Source: an uncultured Collinsella sp.
Lineage (GTDB): Bacteria > Actinomycetota > Coriobacteriia > Coriobacteriales > Coriobacteriaceae
NCBI GenBank assembly: GCA_937943045.1
Contig: CALEBN010000035.1
Coordinates: forward strand, 1 to 22,603
Length of the DNA stretch: 22,603 bases
Direction of reading: 5' to 3'
Within the stretch, counting starts at the first letter, position 1. Every line of letters begins with the position of its first letter. The notes beneath the pieces are model-generated. The model searched no databases, was not told the DNA's origin, and was given only the letters and a program-made list of their open reading frames with translations. A program made the translations under genes and the position numbers. Positions 6,634 through 13,756 of the stretch are shown piece by piece.

Positions 6634-7779
6634 ATGGACCTTGCCGATATTCGCCAGGCCATCGATGGCATCGACACCACGCTGCTCAACAGCTTTGTCG
6701 AGCGCATGGACATTGCCACCGAAGTCGCCAAATCCAAGATCGAGATGGGTAAGGCCGTCTTCGACCCCGCCCGCGAGCGCTCCAAGCTCAACAACCTCGC
6801 CAGCCGCGCACCCGAGCGCTACGAGGCCCAGACCATCACACTGTTCCGCCTCCTCATGAGCATGAGCAAGGCCGAGCAGCAGCGCTACATCAATGAGCTC
6901 AAGGGCACCACGGTGTCGCAAAAAGCCCGCGCCACGGCCGCAGCCTTTGACACGCCCTTCCCCCAGACGGCCACCGTCGCCTGCCAGGGCGTTGAGGGCG
7001 CCTACAGCCAGATCGCCGCATGCAAGCTCTTCGACGTGCCCGATATTGCCTTCTTTGATACCTTCGAGGGCGTCATGCGCGCCGTGCGCGACGGCTTCTG
7101 CGAGTTTGGCGTGTTGCCAATCGAAAACTCCACCGCCGGCTCGGTCAACGCCGTCTACGACCTGCTCGCACAGTTCGACTTCCATATCGTGCGCTCGCTG
7201 CGCCTCAAGATCGATCACAACCTGCTCGTCAAACCCGGCACCAAGCTCGCCGACGTGCGCGAGGTCTACAGCCACGGCCAAGCCATTGCCCAGTGCGCCG
7301 GCTTTATCGAGGGCCACGGCCTGCATGCCACCAAGTACCCCAACACCGCCATGTCGGCCGAGATGGTCGCCAACTCCGAACGCACCGACGTCGCCGCCAT
7401 CGCCTCGCGCAGCTGTGCGGCGCTCTACGGCTTGGAGGTGCTGAAGCCCAACATCCAGGACTCGGACAACAACTACACGCGCTTTGTCGTCATCAGCCGC
7501 GAGCCGCGCGTCTATCCCGGTGCCAACCGCACCTCGCTCATGATCACCACGGCCAATGAGCCGGGCGCCCTCTACCGCGTGCTCGAGCGATTCTACGCGC
7601 TCAACATCAACCTCATCAAGCTCGAGAGCCGCCCCATCCCTGGGCACGACTTTGAGTTTATGTTCTACTTTGACCTGGACTGCCCCTTTGGCAGCAAGGC
7701 CCTCGACGACTTACTCGATTCCATCGACGACGTGTGCGAGAGCTTCACCTACTTTGGCAGCTACACGGAGGTGCTCTAG
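6634..7779 (+). CDS. pheA: Bifunctional chorismate mutase / prephenate dehydratase (P-protein)
   Basis: The N-terminal AroQ-type chorismate mutase (about 1-90: MDLADIRQAIDGIDTTLLNS, then the R/K-rich helix) rearranges chorismate to prephenate. The dehydratase domain (about 113-290) has CQGVEGAYSQ, GVLPIENSTAGSV and NNYTRFVVI (TRF at 282-284). The C-terminal ACT domain has the Phe-binding signatures GALY (311-314) and ESRP (331-334), which implies feedback inhibition by phenylalanine. Total length is 381 residues, normal for P-proteins. ATG 6634 follows GAAAGGGG. A GTG at 6619 is in frame but lies in the binding site. PheA probably also supplies prephenate to TyrA, which has no mutase domain. 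It abuts the next gene with no gap. Confidence 0.96.
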   Translation: MDLADIRQAIDGIDTTLLNSFVERMDIATEVAKSKIEMGKAVFDPARERSKLNNLASRAPERYEAQTITLFRLLMSMSKAEQQRYINELKGTTVSQKARATAAAFDTPFPQTATVACQGVEGAYSQIAACKLFDVPDIAFFDTFEGVMRAVRDGFCEFGVLPIENSTAGSVNAVYDLLAQFDFHIVRSLRLKIDHNLLVKPGTKLADVREVYSHGQAIAQCAGFIEGHGLHATKYPNTAMSAEMVANSERTDVAAIASRSCAALYGLEVLKPNIQDSDNNYTRFVVISREPRVYPGANRTSLMITTANEPGALYRVLERFYALNINLIKLESRPIPGHDFEFMFYFDLDCPFGSKALDDLLDSIDDVCESFTYFGSYTEVL

Positions 7780-9030
7780 ATGACCGATACCGCCGCAACC
7801 CGCCCCTACGGCGTGCTGGGCCGCGTGCTGGGCCACAGCTACACCCCGACCATCTACAAGGAGCTCGCAGGCCTGGAGTATGTGCGATTTGAGCGCGAGC
7901 CCGAGGACCTCCAGGCCTTTATGACCGGCGACGAATGGGAGGGCACCAACGTGACCATCCCCTACAAGCGCGCCGTTATGGAATACCTGGACGAGCTGAG
8001 CCCGCTGGCCGAGCGCATGGGCAACGTCAACACTATCACGCGCCTGCCCGACGGCCGCCTGCGCGGCGACAACACTGACTATTTCGGTTTTCAGTGCCTG
8101 GTCGAGGAGCTGGGCGTTGAGGTTGCCGGTCAGAAGGCCCTCGTGCTCGGCGCCACCGGCGGCGCAGGCACCACGGCCAGTATGGTGCTCGGAGATCTGG
8201 GGGCCATAGTCGTACCCGTGGGTCGCACAAGCGAGGTCAACTACAGCAACATCGCGCAGCAATTCGATGCCGCGCTGCTCGTCAACTGCACGCCCGCCGG
8301 CATGTTCCCCCACTGCCCCGACGCTCCCTGCACGCTCGAAGGACTCGATGCGCTCGAGGGCGTCATCGACATTGTCTACAACCCCGCCCGTACGGGTCTG
8401 ATGCTCGAGGCCGAGCGCCGAGGCATCCCCTGCATCGGCGGCCTGCTCATGCTTGTGGCACAAGCAGCACAAGCTGTCGAGCGCTACACCGGTCAGATTA
8501 CACCGCGTGAGCGCATCCTGGATGTGACGGAGCGCCTGTCCCACCGCGAGCAGAACATCGCACTGATCGGCATGCCGGGCTCGGGCAAAACCCGCGTGGG
8601 CGAGCAGATCGCCCAGCTCACGGGTCGCGAGCACATCGACTTGGACGCCGCGCTTGAGAAGCGTCTGGGCATACCCTGCGCCGACTATATCATCGAGCGC
8701 GGCGAGGCGGCCTTCCGCGAGCAGGAGACGGCGGCGCTGGCCGACATCTCCAAGCGCAGCGGCCTGGTGCTTTCCACGGGCGGCGGCATGGTCACACGCG
8801 ACGAGAACTACCCGCTGCTGCACCAGAACAGCCAGATCGTGATGCTCAACCGCAAGCTCGACGAACTCGCCCATAAGGGTCGCCCCATCACCGCCCGCGA
8901 TGGCATCGATAAGCTCGCCGAGCAGCGCATGCCGCGCTACCGCGCCTGGGCCGACTACATCATCGACTCACGCGACTGCGCCGCCAACACCGCCCGCGCC
9001 GTCCTCGACACCCTCCCACCCGCTCTCTAA
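7780..9030 (+). CDS. aroEK: Fused shikimate dehydrogenase - shikimate kinase
   Basis: Two consecutive pathway enzymes occupy one 416-residue chain. The N-terminal part (1 to about 237) is shikimate dehydrogenase: NVTIPYK with catalytic Lys63, NVNTI, GDNTDYFGF with Asp100, the NADP-site GATGGAG at 124-130, and NCTPAGM. The usual substrate motif SxS reads S-Y-T (GHSYTP). The C-terminal part (about 257-416) is shikimate kinase: Walker A GMPGSGKT at 264-271, IDLD (Asp287, Asp289), GEAAFREQE (Arg313), STGGGM, the lid segment KGRP and MPRYR. All key residues of both enzymes are visible, so both should be active. The ATG follows the pheA stop immediately. The product reduces 3-dehydroshikimate and phosphorylates the shikimate. 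Confidence 0.95.
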   Translation: MTDTAATRPYGVLGRVLGHSYTPTIYKELAGLEYVRFEREPEDLQAFMTGDEWEGTNVTIPYKRAVMEYLDELSPLAERMGNVNTITRLPDGRLRGDNTDYFGFQCLVEELGVEVAGQKALVLGATGGAGTTASMVLGDLGAIVVPVGRTSEVNYSNIAQQFDAALLVNCTPAGMFPHCPDAPCTLEGLDALEGVIDIVYNPARTGLMLEAERRGIPCIGGLLMLVAQAAQAVERYTGQITPRERILDVTERLSHREQNIALIGMPGSGKTRVGEQIAQLTGREHIDLDAALEKRLGIPCADYIIERGEAAFREQETAALADISKRSGLVLSTGGGMVTRDENYPLLHQNSQIVMLNRKLDELAHKGRPITARDGIDKLAEQRMPRYRAWADYIIDSRDCAANTARAVLDTLPPAL

Positions 9031-9032
9031 CC

Positions 9033-9073
9033 AAAACCACCACAAAGGGGACAGGCACCTTTGTGGTGGTTTT
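9033..9073. repeat. REP-like palindrome, possible terminator, between aroEK and aroQ
   Basis: A perfect 16-bp inverted repeat (9033-9048 with 9058-9073) encloses a 9-nt loop GGACAGGCA, starting 2 nt after the aroEK stop. The right arm ends in a T5 run (9070-9074), so on the plus strand it has intrinsic-terminator form. It shares the GGGACRGG core with the palindrome at 6537-6612. It may terminate or attenuate transcription before aroQ, or stabilise the upstream mRNA. Confidence 0.75.
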
Positions 9074-9116
9074 TCATTCCGCCTCGCCAAATCGACCTAC
9101 TGCAAAGGAAACAACC

Positions 9117-9554
9117 ATGAAAGCACTCGTCATCAACGGCCCCAACCTTAACATGCTCGGCATTCGCGAGCCGGGCATCTACGGCAGCGACAACTACGAC
9201 CGCCTGGTCCAGATTTGCCAGGAGGCGGGTGCCGCACAGGGTTTTGGCGAGGTCGAAGTCTTCCAGTCCAACCATGAGGGCAGCATCGTCGACAAGATCC
9301 AGGAGGCCTACGGCAAGGTCGACGGCATCGTCATCAACCCGGCCGCCTACACGCACACGAGCGTGGCCATCCTCGACGCCCTCAAGGCCGTCGCCATCCC
9401 CGCCGTTGAGGTCCATATCAGCGCCGTCGAAACGCGTGAGGACTTCCGCCAGGTGAGCTACGCCCGCCTGGCCTGCTTCGCCACCATCACCGGCGAGGGC
9501 CTGCAGGGCTACGCCCACGCGCTGGAGCTGCTGAAAGAGCATCTGCTACACTAA
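9117..9554 (+). CDS. aroQ: 3-dehydroquinate dehydratase, type II
   Basis: This enzyme dehydrates 3-dehydroquinate to 3-dehydroshikimate by the type II mechanism; the protein family is a dodecamer. The 145-residue product shows INGPNLNMLG, the flexible-loop catalytic pair Arg17/Tyr22 (REPGIYG), FQSNHEG, INPAAYTHTS (His80) and EVHISAVETRE with catalytic His100. ATG 9117 is preceded by AAAGGA. It is the last aromatic gene and completes the chorismate pathway, replacing a type I AroD. It is separated from aroEK by a palindrome that could terminate transcription, and is followed by glf after 78 nt. Confidence 0.96.
   Translation: MKALVINGPNLNMLGIREPGIYGSDNYDRLVQICQEAGAAQGFGEVEVFQSNHEGSIVDKIQEAYGKVDGIVINPAAYTHTSVAILDALKAVAIPAVEVHISAVETREDFRQVSYARLACFATITGEGLQGYAHALELLKEHLLH
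9544..9552 (+). promoter_or_regulatory. Candidate extended -10 promoter for glf
   Basis: TGCTACACT (9544-9552) fits an extended -10 element (TGnTAnnnT) at the very end of aroQ. No -35 box is evident, which extended -10 promoters tolerate. Initiation would fall at about 9559-9560, exactly where the leader hairpin begins. Evidence is motif-only. Confidence 0.3.
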
Positions 9555-9559
9555 TCTAT

Positions 9560-9598
9560 GGGGCAAATGAGTCAATGGCGTTTGTCCCGAATCATTTG
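9560..9598 (+). promoter_or_regulatory. Mutually exclusive hairpins in the glf leader
   Basis: GGGGCAAA (9560-9567) can pair with TTTGTCCC (9581-9588; one G-U). CAAATGA (9564-9570) can instead pair perfectly with TCATTTG (9592-9598). Both use 9564-9567, so only one can form. The glf binding site AGGAG is at 9621-9625. A leader switch is possible, but the arms are short and chance is not excluded. Confidence 0.3.
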
Positions 9599-9632
9599 TA
9601 ACTGTCCAATCGACATACAAAGGAGCATATCC

Positions 9633-10757
9633 ATGTCCCAGTACGATTACCTCGTCGTCGGCGCCGGTCTTTCGGGCGCCGTCTTTGCCAATGCCGCCAA
9701 GAGCGCCGGCAAGTCAGTCCTGGTCATCGATCGGCGCGACCACATCGCCGGCAACATCTACACCGAGGACGTCGAGGGCATCCAAGTCCACCGCTACGGC
9801 GCACATATCTTCCACACCTCTATGAAGGACGTCTGGGACTACGTCAACCGCTTCGCCGAGTTCAACAACTACGTTAACTCGCCGGTCGCCAACTTCCACG
9901 GCAACATGTACAACATGCCCTTCAACATGAACACCTTCGCCAAGATGTGGCCGGGCGTCGTCACGCCGGCAGACGCCAAGGCCAAGATCGCCGAGCAGGT
10001 GGCCGCCGAGAAAATCGGCGAGCCGCAGAACCTCGAGGAGCAGGCGCTGTCGCTCGTCGGCCGCGACATCTTCGAGACGCTCGTGAAGGGCTACACCGAG
10101 AAGCAGTGGGGCCGTGATTGCAAGGACCTGCCCGCGAGCATCATCAAGCGCCTCCCCTGCCGCTTTACCTACGACAACAACTACTTCAACGACCGCTACC
10201 AGGGCATCCCCATGGGCGGCTACACCAAAATGGTCGCCAACATGCTCGAGGGGATCGAGGTGCGCTGCGGCGTGGAGTACAAGGAGCTGATCGCCGCCGA
10301 GCCCGATATCGCCGCCAAAACGATCTACTGCGGCCCCATCGACGCGTTCTACGACTTCAAGCTGGGCACGCTGGAGTATCGCAGCCTGCGCTTTGAGACC
10401 GAGACGCTCGACGAGCAGGACCACCAGGGCGTGGCCGTGGTCAACTATACCGAGCGCGAGATCCCCTATACCCGCATTATCGAGCACAAGCACTTCGAGT
10501 TCGGCACGCAGGACAAAACCGTCATCACGCGCGAGTACCCGGCGGACTGGAAGCCCGGCGACGAGCCCTACTACCCCATCAACGACGCCAAGAATGAGGC
10601 CCTCTACAAGCAGTACGAGGAGCTGGCGGCGCAGGAGGGTGATGTGATCTTCGCCGGTCGCCTGGGTGGCTACAAGTACTACGACATGGACAAGGCCATC
10701 GCTGCGGCCTTCGAGCTCGTCCGCAACGAGCTGGGCGTGGAGCCCACGGAGGCGTAA
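9633..10757 (+). CDS. glf: UDP-galactopyranose mutase
   Basis: This flavoenzyme interconverts UDP-galactopyranose and UDP-galactofuranose and so supplies the donor for galactofuranose polymers. The 374-residue protein begins MSQYDYLVVGAGLSG (FAD-binding GAGLSG at 10-15), followed by DRRDHIAGNIYTE, HRYGAHIFHT, GYTEKQWGR, NDRYQGIPMGGYT and the C-terminal FAD segment FAGRLGGYKYYDMD. ATG 9633 is set by AAAGGAG 8 nt upstream. An in-frame ATG at 9558 would add 25 residues without homology. It lies outside the GlfT2 cluster, on the opposite strand and in GC-rich sequence like the aro genes, yet it provides the substrate the two GlfT2-like enzymes need. A strong terminator follows. Confidence 0.97.
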   Translation: MSQYDYLVVGAGLSGAVFANAAKSAGKSVLVIDRRDHIAGNIYTEDVEGIQVHRYGAHIFHTSMKDVWDYVNRFAEFNNYVNSPVANFHGNMYNMPFNMNTFAKMWPGVVTPADAKAKIAEQVAAEKIGEPQNLEEQALSLVGRDIFETLVKGYTEKQWGRDCKDLPASIIKRLPCRFTYDNNYFNDRYQGIPMGGYTKMVANMLEGIEVRCGVEYKELIAAEPDIAAKTIYCGPIDAFYDFKLGTLEYRSLRFETETLDEQDHQGVAVVNYTEREIPYTRIIEHKHFEFGTQDKTVITREYPADWKPGDEPYYPINDAKNEALYKQYEELAAQEGDVIFAGRLGGYKYYDMDKAIAAAFELVRNELGVEPTEA

Positions 10758-10799
10758 GAGCCCAACAGCCAAAGGCTGATAGCCATTCTGGGATGTAGA

Positions 10800-10830
10800 A
10801 AGTCCGGTGCAGCATCGCTGCATCGGACTT
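10800..10830 (+). terminator. Terminator of glf
   Basis: A 14-bp stem (10800-10813 with 10817-10830, one G-U pair) has a 3-nt loop and is followed by ATTGTTG. It lies 43 nt after the glf stop. The U-tract is broken, but the stem is long. Confidence 0.65.
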
Positions 10831-10872
10831 ATTGTTGAGGGAGCATTGCACGCGCACACGTCCCAAAAAGCA

Positions 10873-10898
10873 AAGACCCGGCACAATAACCGGGTCTT
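10873..10898 (-). terminator. Terminator of tRNA-Arg(TCT)
   Basis: AAGACCCGG and CCGGGTCTT form a perfect 9-bp stem with an 8-nt loop. On the minus strand it is followed by TGCTTTTTGGG, a U-rich tail. It begins 12 nt beyond the tRNA 3' end and faces the glf terminator. Confidence 0.75.
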
Positions 10899-10909
10899 CA
10901 AAAACTCTC

Positions 10910-10986
10910 TGGTGCTCCATGGCGGATTCGAACCGTCGACCTTGGGATTAGAAGTCCCCTGCTCTATCCAACTGAGCTAATGGAGC
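10910..10986 (-). tRNA. tRNA-Arg (anticodon TCT)
   Basis: The minus strand gives a 77-nt cloverleaf with encoded CCA: acceptor GCTCCAT/ATGGAGC perfect, D arm GCTC/GAGC, anticodon loop CTTCTAA (TCT, reads AGA), T loop TTCGAAT. Two positions are irregular. The outer anticodon-stem pair is G-A (27/43), and the T stem GACGG/CCGCC has an A-C mismatch (50/64). The rest is canonical, so it is probably functional. It lies 53 nt downstream of the ABC transporter genes on the same strand. Confidence 0.92.
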
Positions 10987-11031
10987 ATAAAGCCGGGCAT
11001 CCAAGCGAGTGCAAGTTCGCACGGCTAATAA

Positions 11032-11037
11032 ATTATA
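11032..11037 (-). promoter_or_regulatory. Candidate -10 box of tRNA-Arg(TCT)
   Basis: A perfect TATAAT on the minus strand lies 2 nt after the ABC-transporter stop and about 46 nt before the tRNA 5' end. The -35 position inside the coding end is poor (TACCAC). The tRNA may also be reached by read-through from the exporter operon, since no terminator separates them. Confidence 0.4.
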
Positions 11038-11039
11038 GC

Positions 11040-11807
11040 CTACTTGAACTGGTCGTGGTACGCCTTGCAGACCTCATCCACGGGACCATCCATACGCAGG
11101 TCGCCCTTCTCGATCCAAACAGCACGCTGGCAAATGCGCTCAACCTGCTCCATGGAATGAGAAACGAACAAGACCGTGACGTCACCGCTCTCAATAAAAT
11201 GCTGAATACGGCGCTCGCACTTCTGCTGGAAAAAGACATCACCAACAGAAAGCGTCTCATCAACGATCAAAATATCCGGCTCGGTAATCGTGGCGATAGC
11301 AAAGGCAATGCGCGCAACCATACCCGAAGAGAAGTTCTTCAGCGGCATGTCAACGAAGTCTTTAAGCTCAGCGAACTCAATGATCTCGTCAAAACTAGCG
11401 TCGATAAACTCCTTGGTGTATCCAAGCAGCGCACCGTTAAGGTAAATATTCTCTCGAGCGGTAAGCTCGGGATCGAAACCGGCGCCAAGCTCAATCAGCG
11501 GTGCAATATTGCCGTGGACCTTAACCTCGCCTTCGCTGGGCTCCAAAACGCCAGCGATGATCTTGAGCATCGTAGACTTACCGGAACCGTTAGTACCAAC
11601 AAGACCAACGACCTCGCCGCGATGCACATCAAACGAAATGTGCTTAAGCGCACGGAATTCTTCAAAGAACAGCTCGTGCTTTGCGAGCTTAATAAAGTAC
11701 TCCTTGAGGTTTGTAAGCGACTCAGACGCCATATTAAAGATCATGGTGACGTCTTTGACCTCAACAGCAAGGGGCTGCTTGCTGTAATCAATAGCAGATT
11801 CAGTCAT
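11040..11807 (-). CDS. Polysaccharide ABC exporter, ATP-binding subunit (Wzt/TagH/RfbE type)
   Basis: This is the cytoplasmic ATPase of a lipid-linked glycan exporter. In 255 residues: Walker A GTNGSGKST (71-79), the glycan-exporter hallmark IELGAGFDPELTARENIYLNG (about 105-125), signature FSSGM (159-163), Walker B ILIVDE (179-184) and the switch histidine in FVSHS (217). The chain ends about 20 residues after the core. It therefore lacks the C-terminal carbohydrate-binding domain of O9a-type Wzt, so export is probably not gated by a recognised chain-end cap. ATG 11807 is chosen because AAGGAG lies 8-9 nt upstream. A GTG at 11816 overlaps that site. It starts 12 nt after the permease stop and is clearly co-transcribed. 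It resembles mycobacterial Rv3781 as well as teichoic-acid exporters. Confidence 0.93.
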   Translation of the reverse strand: MTESAIDYSKQPLAVEVKDVTMIFNMASESLTNLKEYFIKLAKHELFFEEFRALKHISFDVHRGEVVGLVGTNGSGKSTMLKIIAGVLEPSEGEVKVHGNIAPLIELGAGFDPELTARENIYLNGALLGYTKEFIDASFDEIIEFAELKDFVDMPLKNFSSGMVARIAFAIATITEPDILIVDETLSVGDVFFQQKCERRIQHFIESGDVTVLFVSHSMEQVERICQRAVWIEKGDLRMDGPVDEVCKAYHDQFK

Positions 11808-11819
11808 GAACAGCACTCC

Positions 11820-12665
11820 TTAGATGTAGAGAATAAACTTGTGCTCGGTCTTATGAAATACGGTATAGCCAATAGCAAGAGCAAGAATAGCCCAGGCAAC
11901 ACATAAGCCGAACGTAAGCGCAGAAGGCACGGTATTGAACAGGAAGATATCACGCATAAACTGGAGATAGTTGTACATGGGATTCACAACCACCAGCACC
12001 TGGATCCAATGTGCCATTTGGCTAATGTAATCGGTCGTCCAGAAAATAGGCGTCAGATACATCCAGGCCGTGATAACAACGGTCCACAGGTGCATAACGT
12101 CGCGGAAAAAGACCGCCAGCGCCGACAGCATCATGCCCAAGCCCATGCAGAAACACATAAGCAACAGCAAGCAAACCGGCAGCAGAATTAAATGCCAGGT
12201 AGGGACAACACGGAAAAAGAGCATAACAAGGGCGACGGCAACCAAAGAGAAGGAAAAGTTGACAAGAGAAAACAGCACCTTCTGCACCGGAAACACCCAA
12301 CGATGGACCTTAACCTTCTTAAGCAGAGAAGACGCCCAAATGATGGACATGAGCGCCTGGTTCGTCGACTCGGACATGACGGAGAACGTAATGTTACCGA
12401 CAATCAGATACAACGGATACATTTCAGGCGTAATTGATCCATTGCGGCTCTGACCAAAAATCGTCGAAAACACAATCGACATAACAACCATCATCAGCAG
12501 TGGGTTAAGCACAGACCATGCCACGCCCAAAACACTGCGACGATATTTAATTTTAAAATCTTTGGTGACAAGCTGCTTAAGAATGAACTTGTCCTTTTCA
12601 AAATCATTTTTAGCGTGAGAGGCCGGTTTAGCCACCGCTTTCTGACTCTCTACATTGTCAGCCAC
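11820..12665 (-). CDS. Polysaccharide ABC exporter, permease subunit (Wzm/TagG/RfbD type)
   Basis: This is the ABC-2 type membrane subunit that moves lipid-linked polysaccharide across the membrane. The 281-residue form has a charged cytoplasmic N terminus of about 40 residues, then DFKIKYRRSVLGVAWSVLNP, the amphipathic entry helix typical of Wzm. About six hydrophobic segments and the conserved YLTPIFW and NPMYNYLQFMRD follow. GTG 12665 is proposed as start because AAGGAG sits 7-8 nt upstream. An ATG at 12692 would put that site inside the gene. It is first in a two-gene operon with the ATPase and divergent from the glycosyltransferase at 12827. Cargo is inferred from context as a galactofuranose glycan. 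Confidence 0.92.
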   Translation of the reverse strand: MADNVESQKAVAKPASHAKNDFEKDKFILKQLVTKDFKIKYRRSVLGVAWSVLNPLLMMVVMSIVFSTIFGQSRNGSITPEMYPLYLIVGNITFSVMSESTNQALMSIIWASSLLKKVKVHRWVFPVQKVLFSLVNFSFSLVAVALVMLFFRVVPTWHLILLPVCLLLLMCFCMGLGMMLSALAVFFRDVMHLWTVVITAWMYLTPIFWTTDYISQMAHWIQVLVVVNPMYNYLQFMRDIFLFNTVPSALTFGLCVAWAILALAIGYTVFHKTEHKFILYI

Positions 12666-12702
12666 GGACCATCTCCTTGTCTCGTAAAACATAACATTGG
12701 AA

Positions 12703-12708
12703 AGTATA
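12703..12708 (-). promoter_or_regulatory. -10 box of the exporter operon
   Basis: TATACT on the minus strand is followed by TTCC, about 38 nt before the GTG start. The -35 side is weak (GGTTAT at 17 nt). The same string TATACTTTC occurs at the divergent promoter at 12788. Confidence 0.45.
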
Positions 12709-12787
12709 GCCCTCCCACGTTAACGATAACCCACCGCAACAAATCTGGAAAACTAACCCATATCTAATCAAAGGGGCAGGCGATAGG

Positions 12788-12793
12788 TATACT
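12788..12793 (+). promoter_or_regulatory. -10 box of the DPM1-like glycosyltransferase gene
   Basis: TATACT on the plus strand is followed by TTCG, 33 nt before ATG 12827. No convincing -35 hexamer precedes it. It mirrors the exporter promoter across an approximately 80-bp divergent control region. Confidence 0.45.
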
Positions 12794-12826
12794 TTCGACC
12801 AGATGAGTCATTAAAGGAGGTCCTAC

Positions 12827-13756
12827 ATGGACTATTCGAATACCGCCGTCATAATCCCCTGTTACAACGAAGCACTGACGATTGGCAAAGTTGTCGACGA
12901 TTTTCATCGAGAGCTGCCCGGCGCAGTTGTCTATGTCTACGACAACAACTCTTCCGATGACACTTCGCATATCGCTAAGCAGCACGGGGCTACGGTGCGC
13001 CACGAGCCCAGGCAGGGCAAAGGCAACGTGTGCCGCCAAATGTTCCGTGATGTCGATGCCGAATGCTACTTGATGGTCGACGGCGACGATACCTACCCCG
13101 CCGAAGCTGCCAAGTCACTCTGCAATCCCATCCTTAACGGCGAAGCGGATATGACCGTTGGCGATCGCCTGTCAAACGGCACCTATGCCGAAGAGAACAA
13201 ACGAGCCTTTCACGGCTTTGGCAACAACCTTGTTCGCGCCATGATTAAATGGATATACGGTTACAGCTTTGACGACGTGATGACCGGCTATAGAGCCATG
13301 AGCAAACCCTTCGTCAAGACGTTCCCCGTCTTGAGCGAGGGCTTTCAGATCGAAACCGAGCTCTCCATCCATGCCGTCGACCACCGCTGGCGCATTCAAG
13401 ACGTGCCGGTAGAGTATCGAGATCGACCTGCCGGCTCTGAATCCAAACTCAACACGGTCAGCGACGGCATCAAGGTCATCGCAATGATTGGAACGCTCTT
13501 TAAAGACTATCGTCCGCTCAAGTTCTTTAGTCTTATCGCGATCATCTTTGCCATCATAGGGCTCGCTCTCGGTATACCAATCGTCGCAGAGTACTTCCAG
13601 ACCGGATTAGTCCCTCGCTTCCCCACCGCAATGCTCGCCGCCTCGTTTATGTTCCTATGCGGGCTAAGCCTGGCAACGGGGCTTATCCTCGACTCGGTTG
13701 CGAAGGTTGAACGAAAGCAATGGGAGCTACAAGCCTATAAAACCTATTCAAAATAA
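12827..13756 (+). CDS. Family 2 glycosyltransferase, DPM1-like polyprenyl-phosphate sugar synthase, membrane-anchored
   Basis: This probably transfers a sugar from a nucleotide donor to polyprenyl phosphate at the inner face of the membrane. The 309-residue protein has a GT-A domain (1 to about 225) beginning AVIIPCYNEALTIGKVVDDF. It has the nucleotide/metal motif VDGDDTYP, then MTGYRAMSKPF, EGFQIETELSIHA and the RPAGSESKL loop typical of DPM1-like enzymes. Two hydrophobic helices follow (about 229-253 and 265-290). AAAGGAGG lies 7 nt before the ATG. It stands alone on the plus strand between the exporter and the GlfT2 cluster, convergent with the latter. It likely feeds lipid-linked sugar to a GT-C-type enzyme such as the membrane protein at 18851. 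The sugar (glucose, mannose, galactose or other) cannot be told from sequence. Confidence 0.88.
   Translation: MDYSNTAVIIPCYNEALTIGKVVDDFHRELPGAVVYVYDNNSSDDTSHIAKQHGATVRHEPRQGKGNVCRQMFRDVDAECYLMVDGDDTYPAEAAKSLCNPILNGEADMTVGDRLSNGTYAEENKRAFHGFGNNLVRAMIKWIYGYSFDDVMTGYRAMSKPFVKTFPVLSEGFQIETELSIHAVDHRWRIQDVPVEYRDRPAGSESKLNTVSDGIKVIAMIGTLFKDYRPLKFFSLIAIIFAIIGLALGIPIVAEYFQTGLVPRFPTAMLAASFMFLCGLSLATGLILDSVAKVERKQWELQAYKTYSK

Noticed and set aside
6328..7647. 439-codon open frame on the minus strand opposite pheA
   Set aside because: It crosses the aroC end, the palindrome and most of pheA and has no recognisable motif; a composition artefact.
9714..10901. 395-codon open frame on the minus strand opposite glf
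   Set aside because: Antisense to a clear UDP-galactopyranose mutase and runs over the glf terminator; low-complexity Val/Leu/Asp/Gly translation.
10910..10986. tRNA-Arg(TCT) as integration site of the A+T-rich block
   Set aside because: Integration normally uses the tRNA 3' end, which here faces glf, not the block. No integrase and no repeated tRNA 3' fragment were seen.
10980..11906. 308-codon plus-strand frame over the exporter ATPase gene
   Set aside because: Antisense to Walker A, signature and Walker B motifs; starts inside a tRNA.
12769..12782. CAAAGGGGCAGGC before the DPM1-like gene as a third copy of the REP-like element
   Set aside because: It resembles the 9043-9056 string with one base missing, but has no inverted partner, so chance similarity is more likely.
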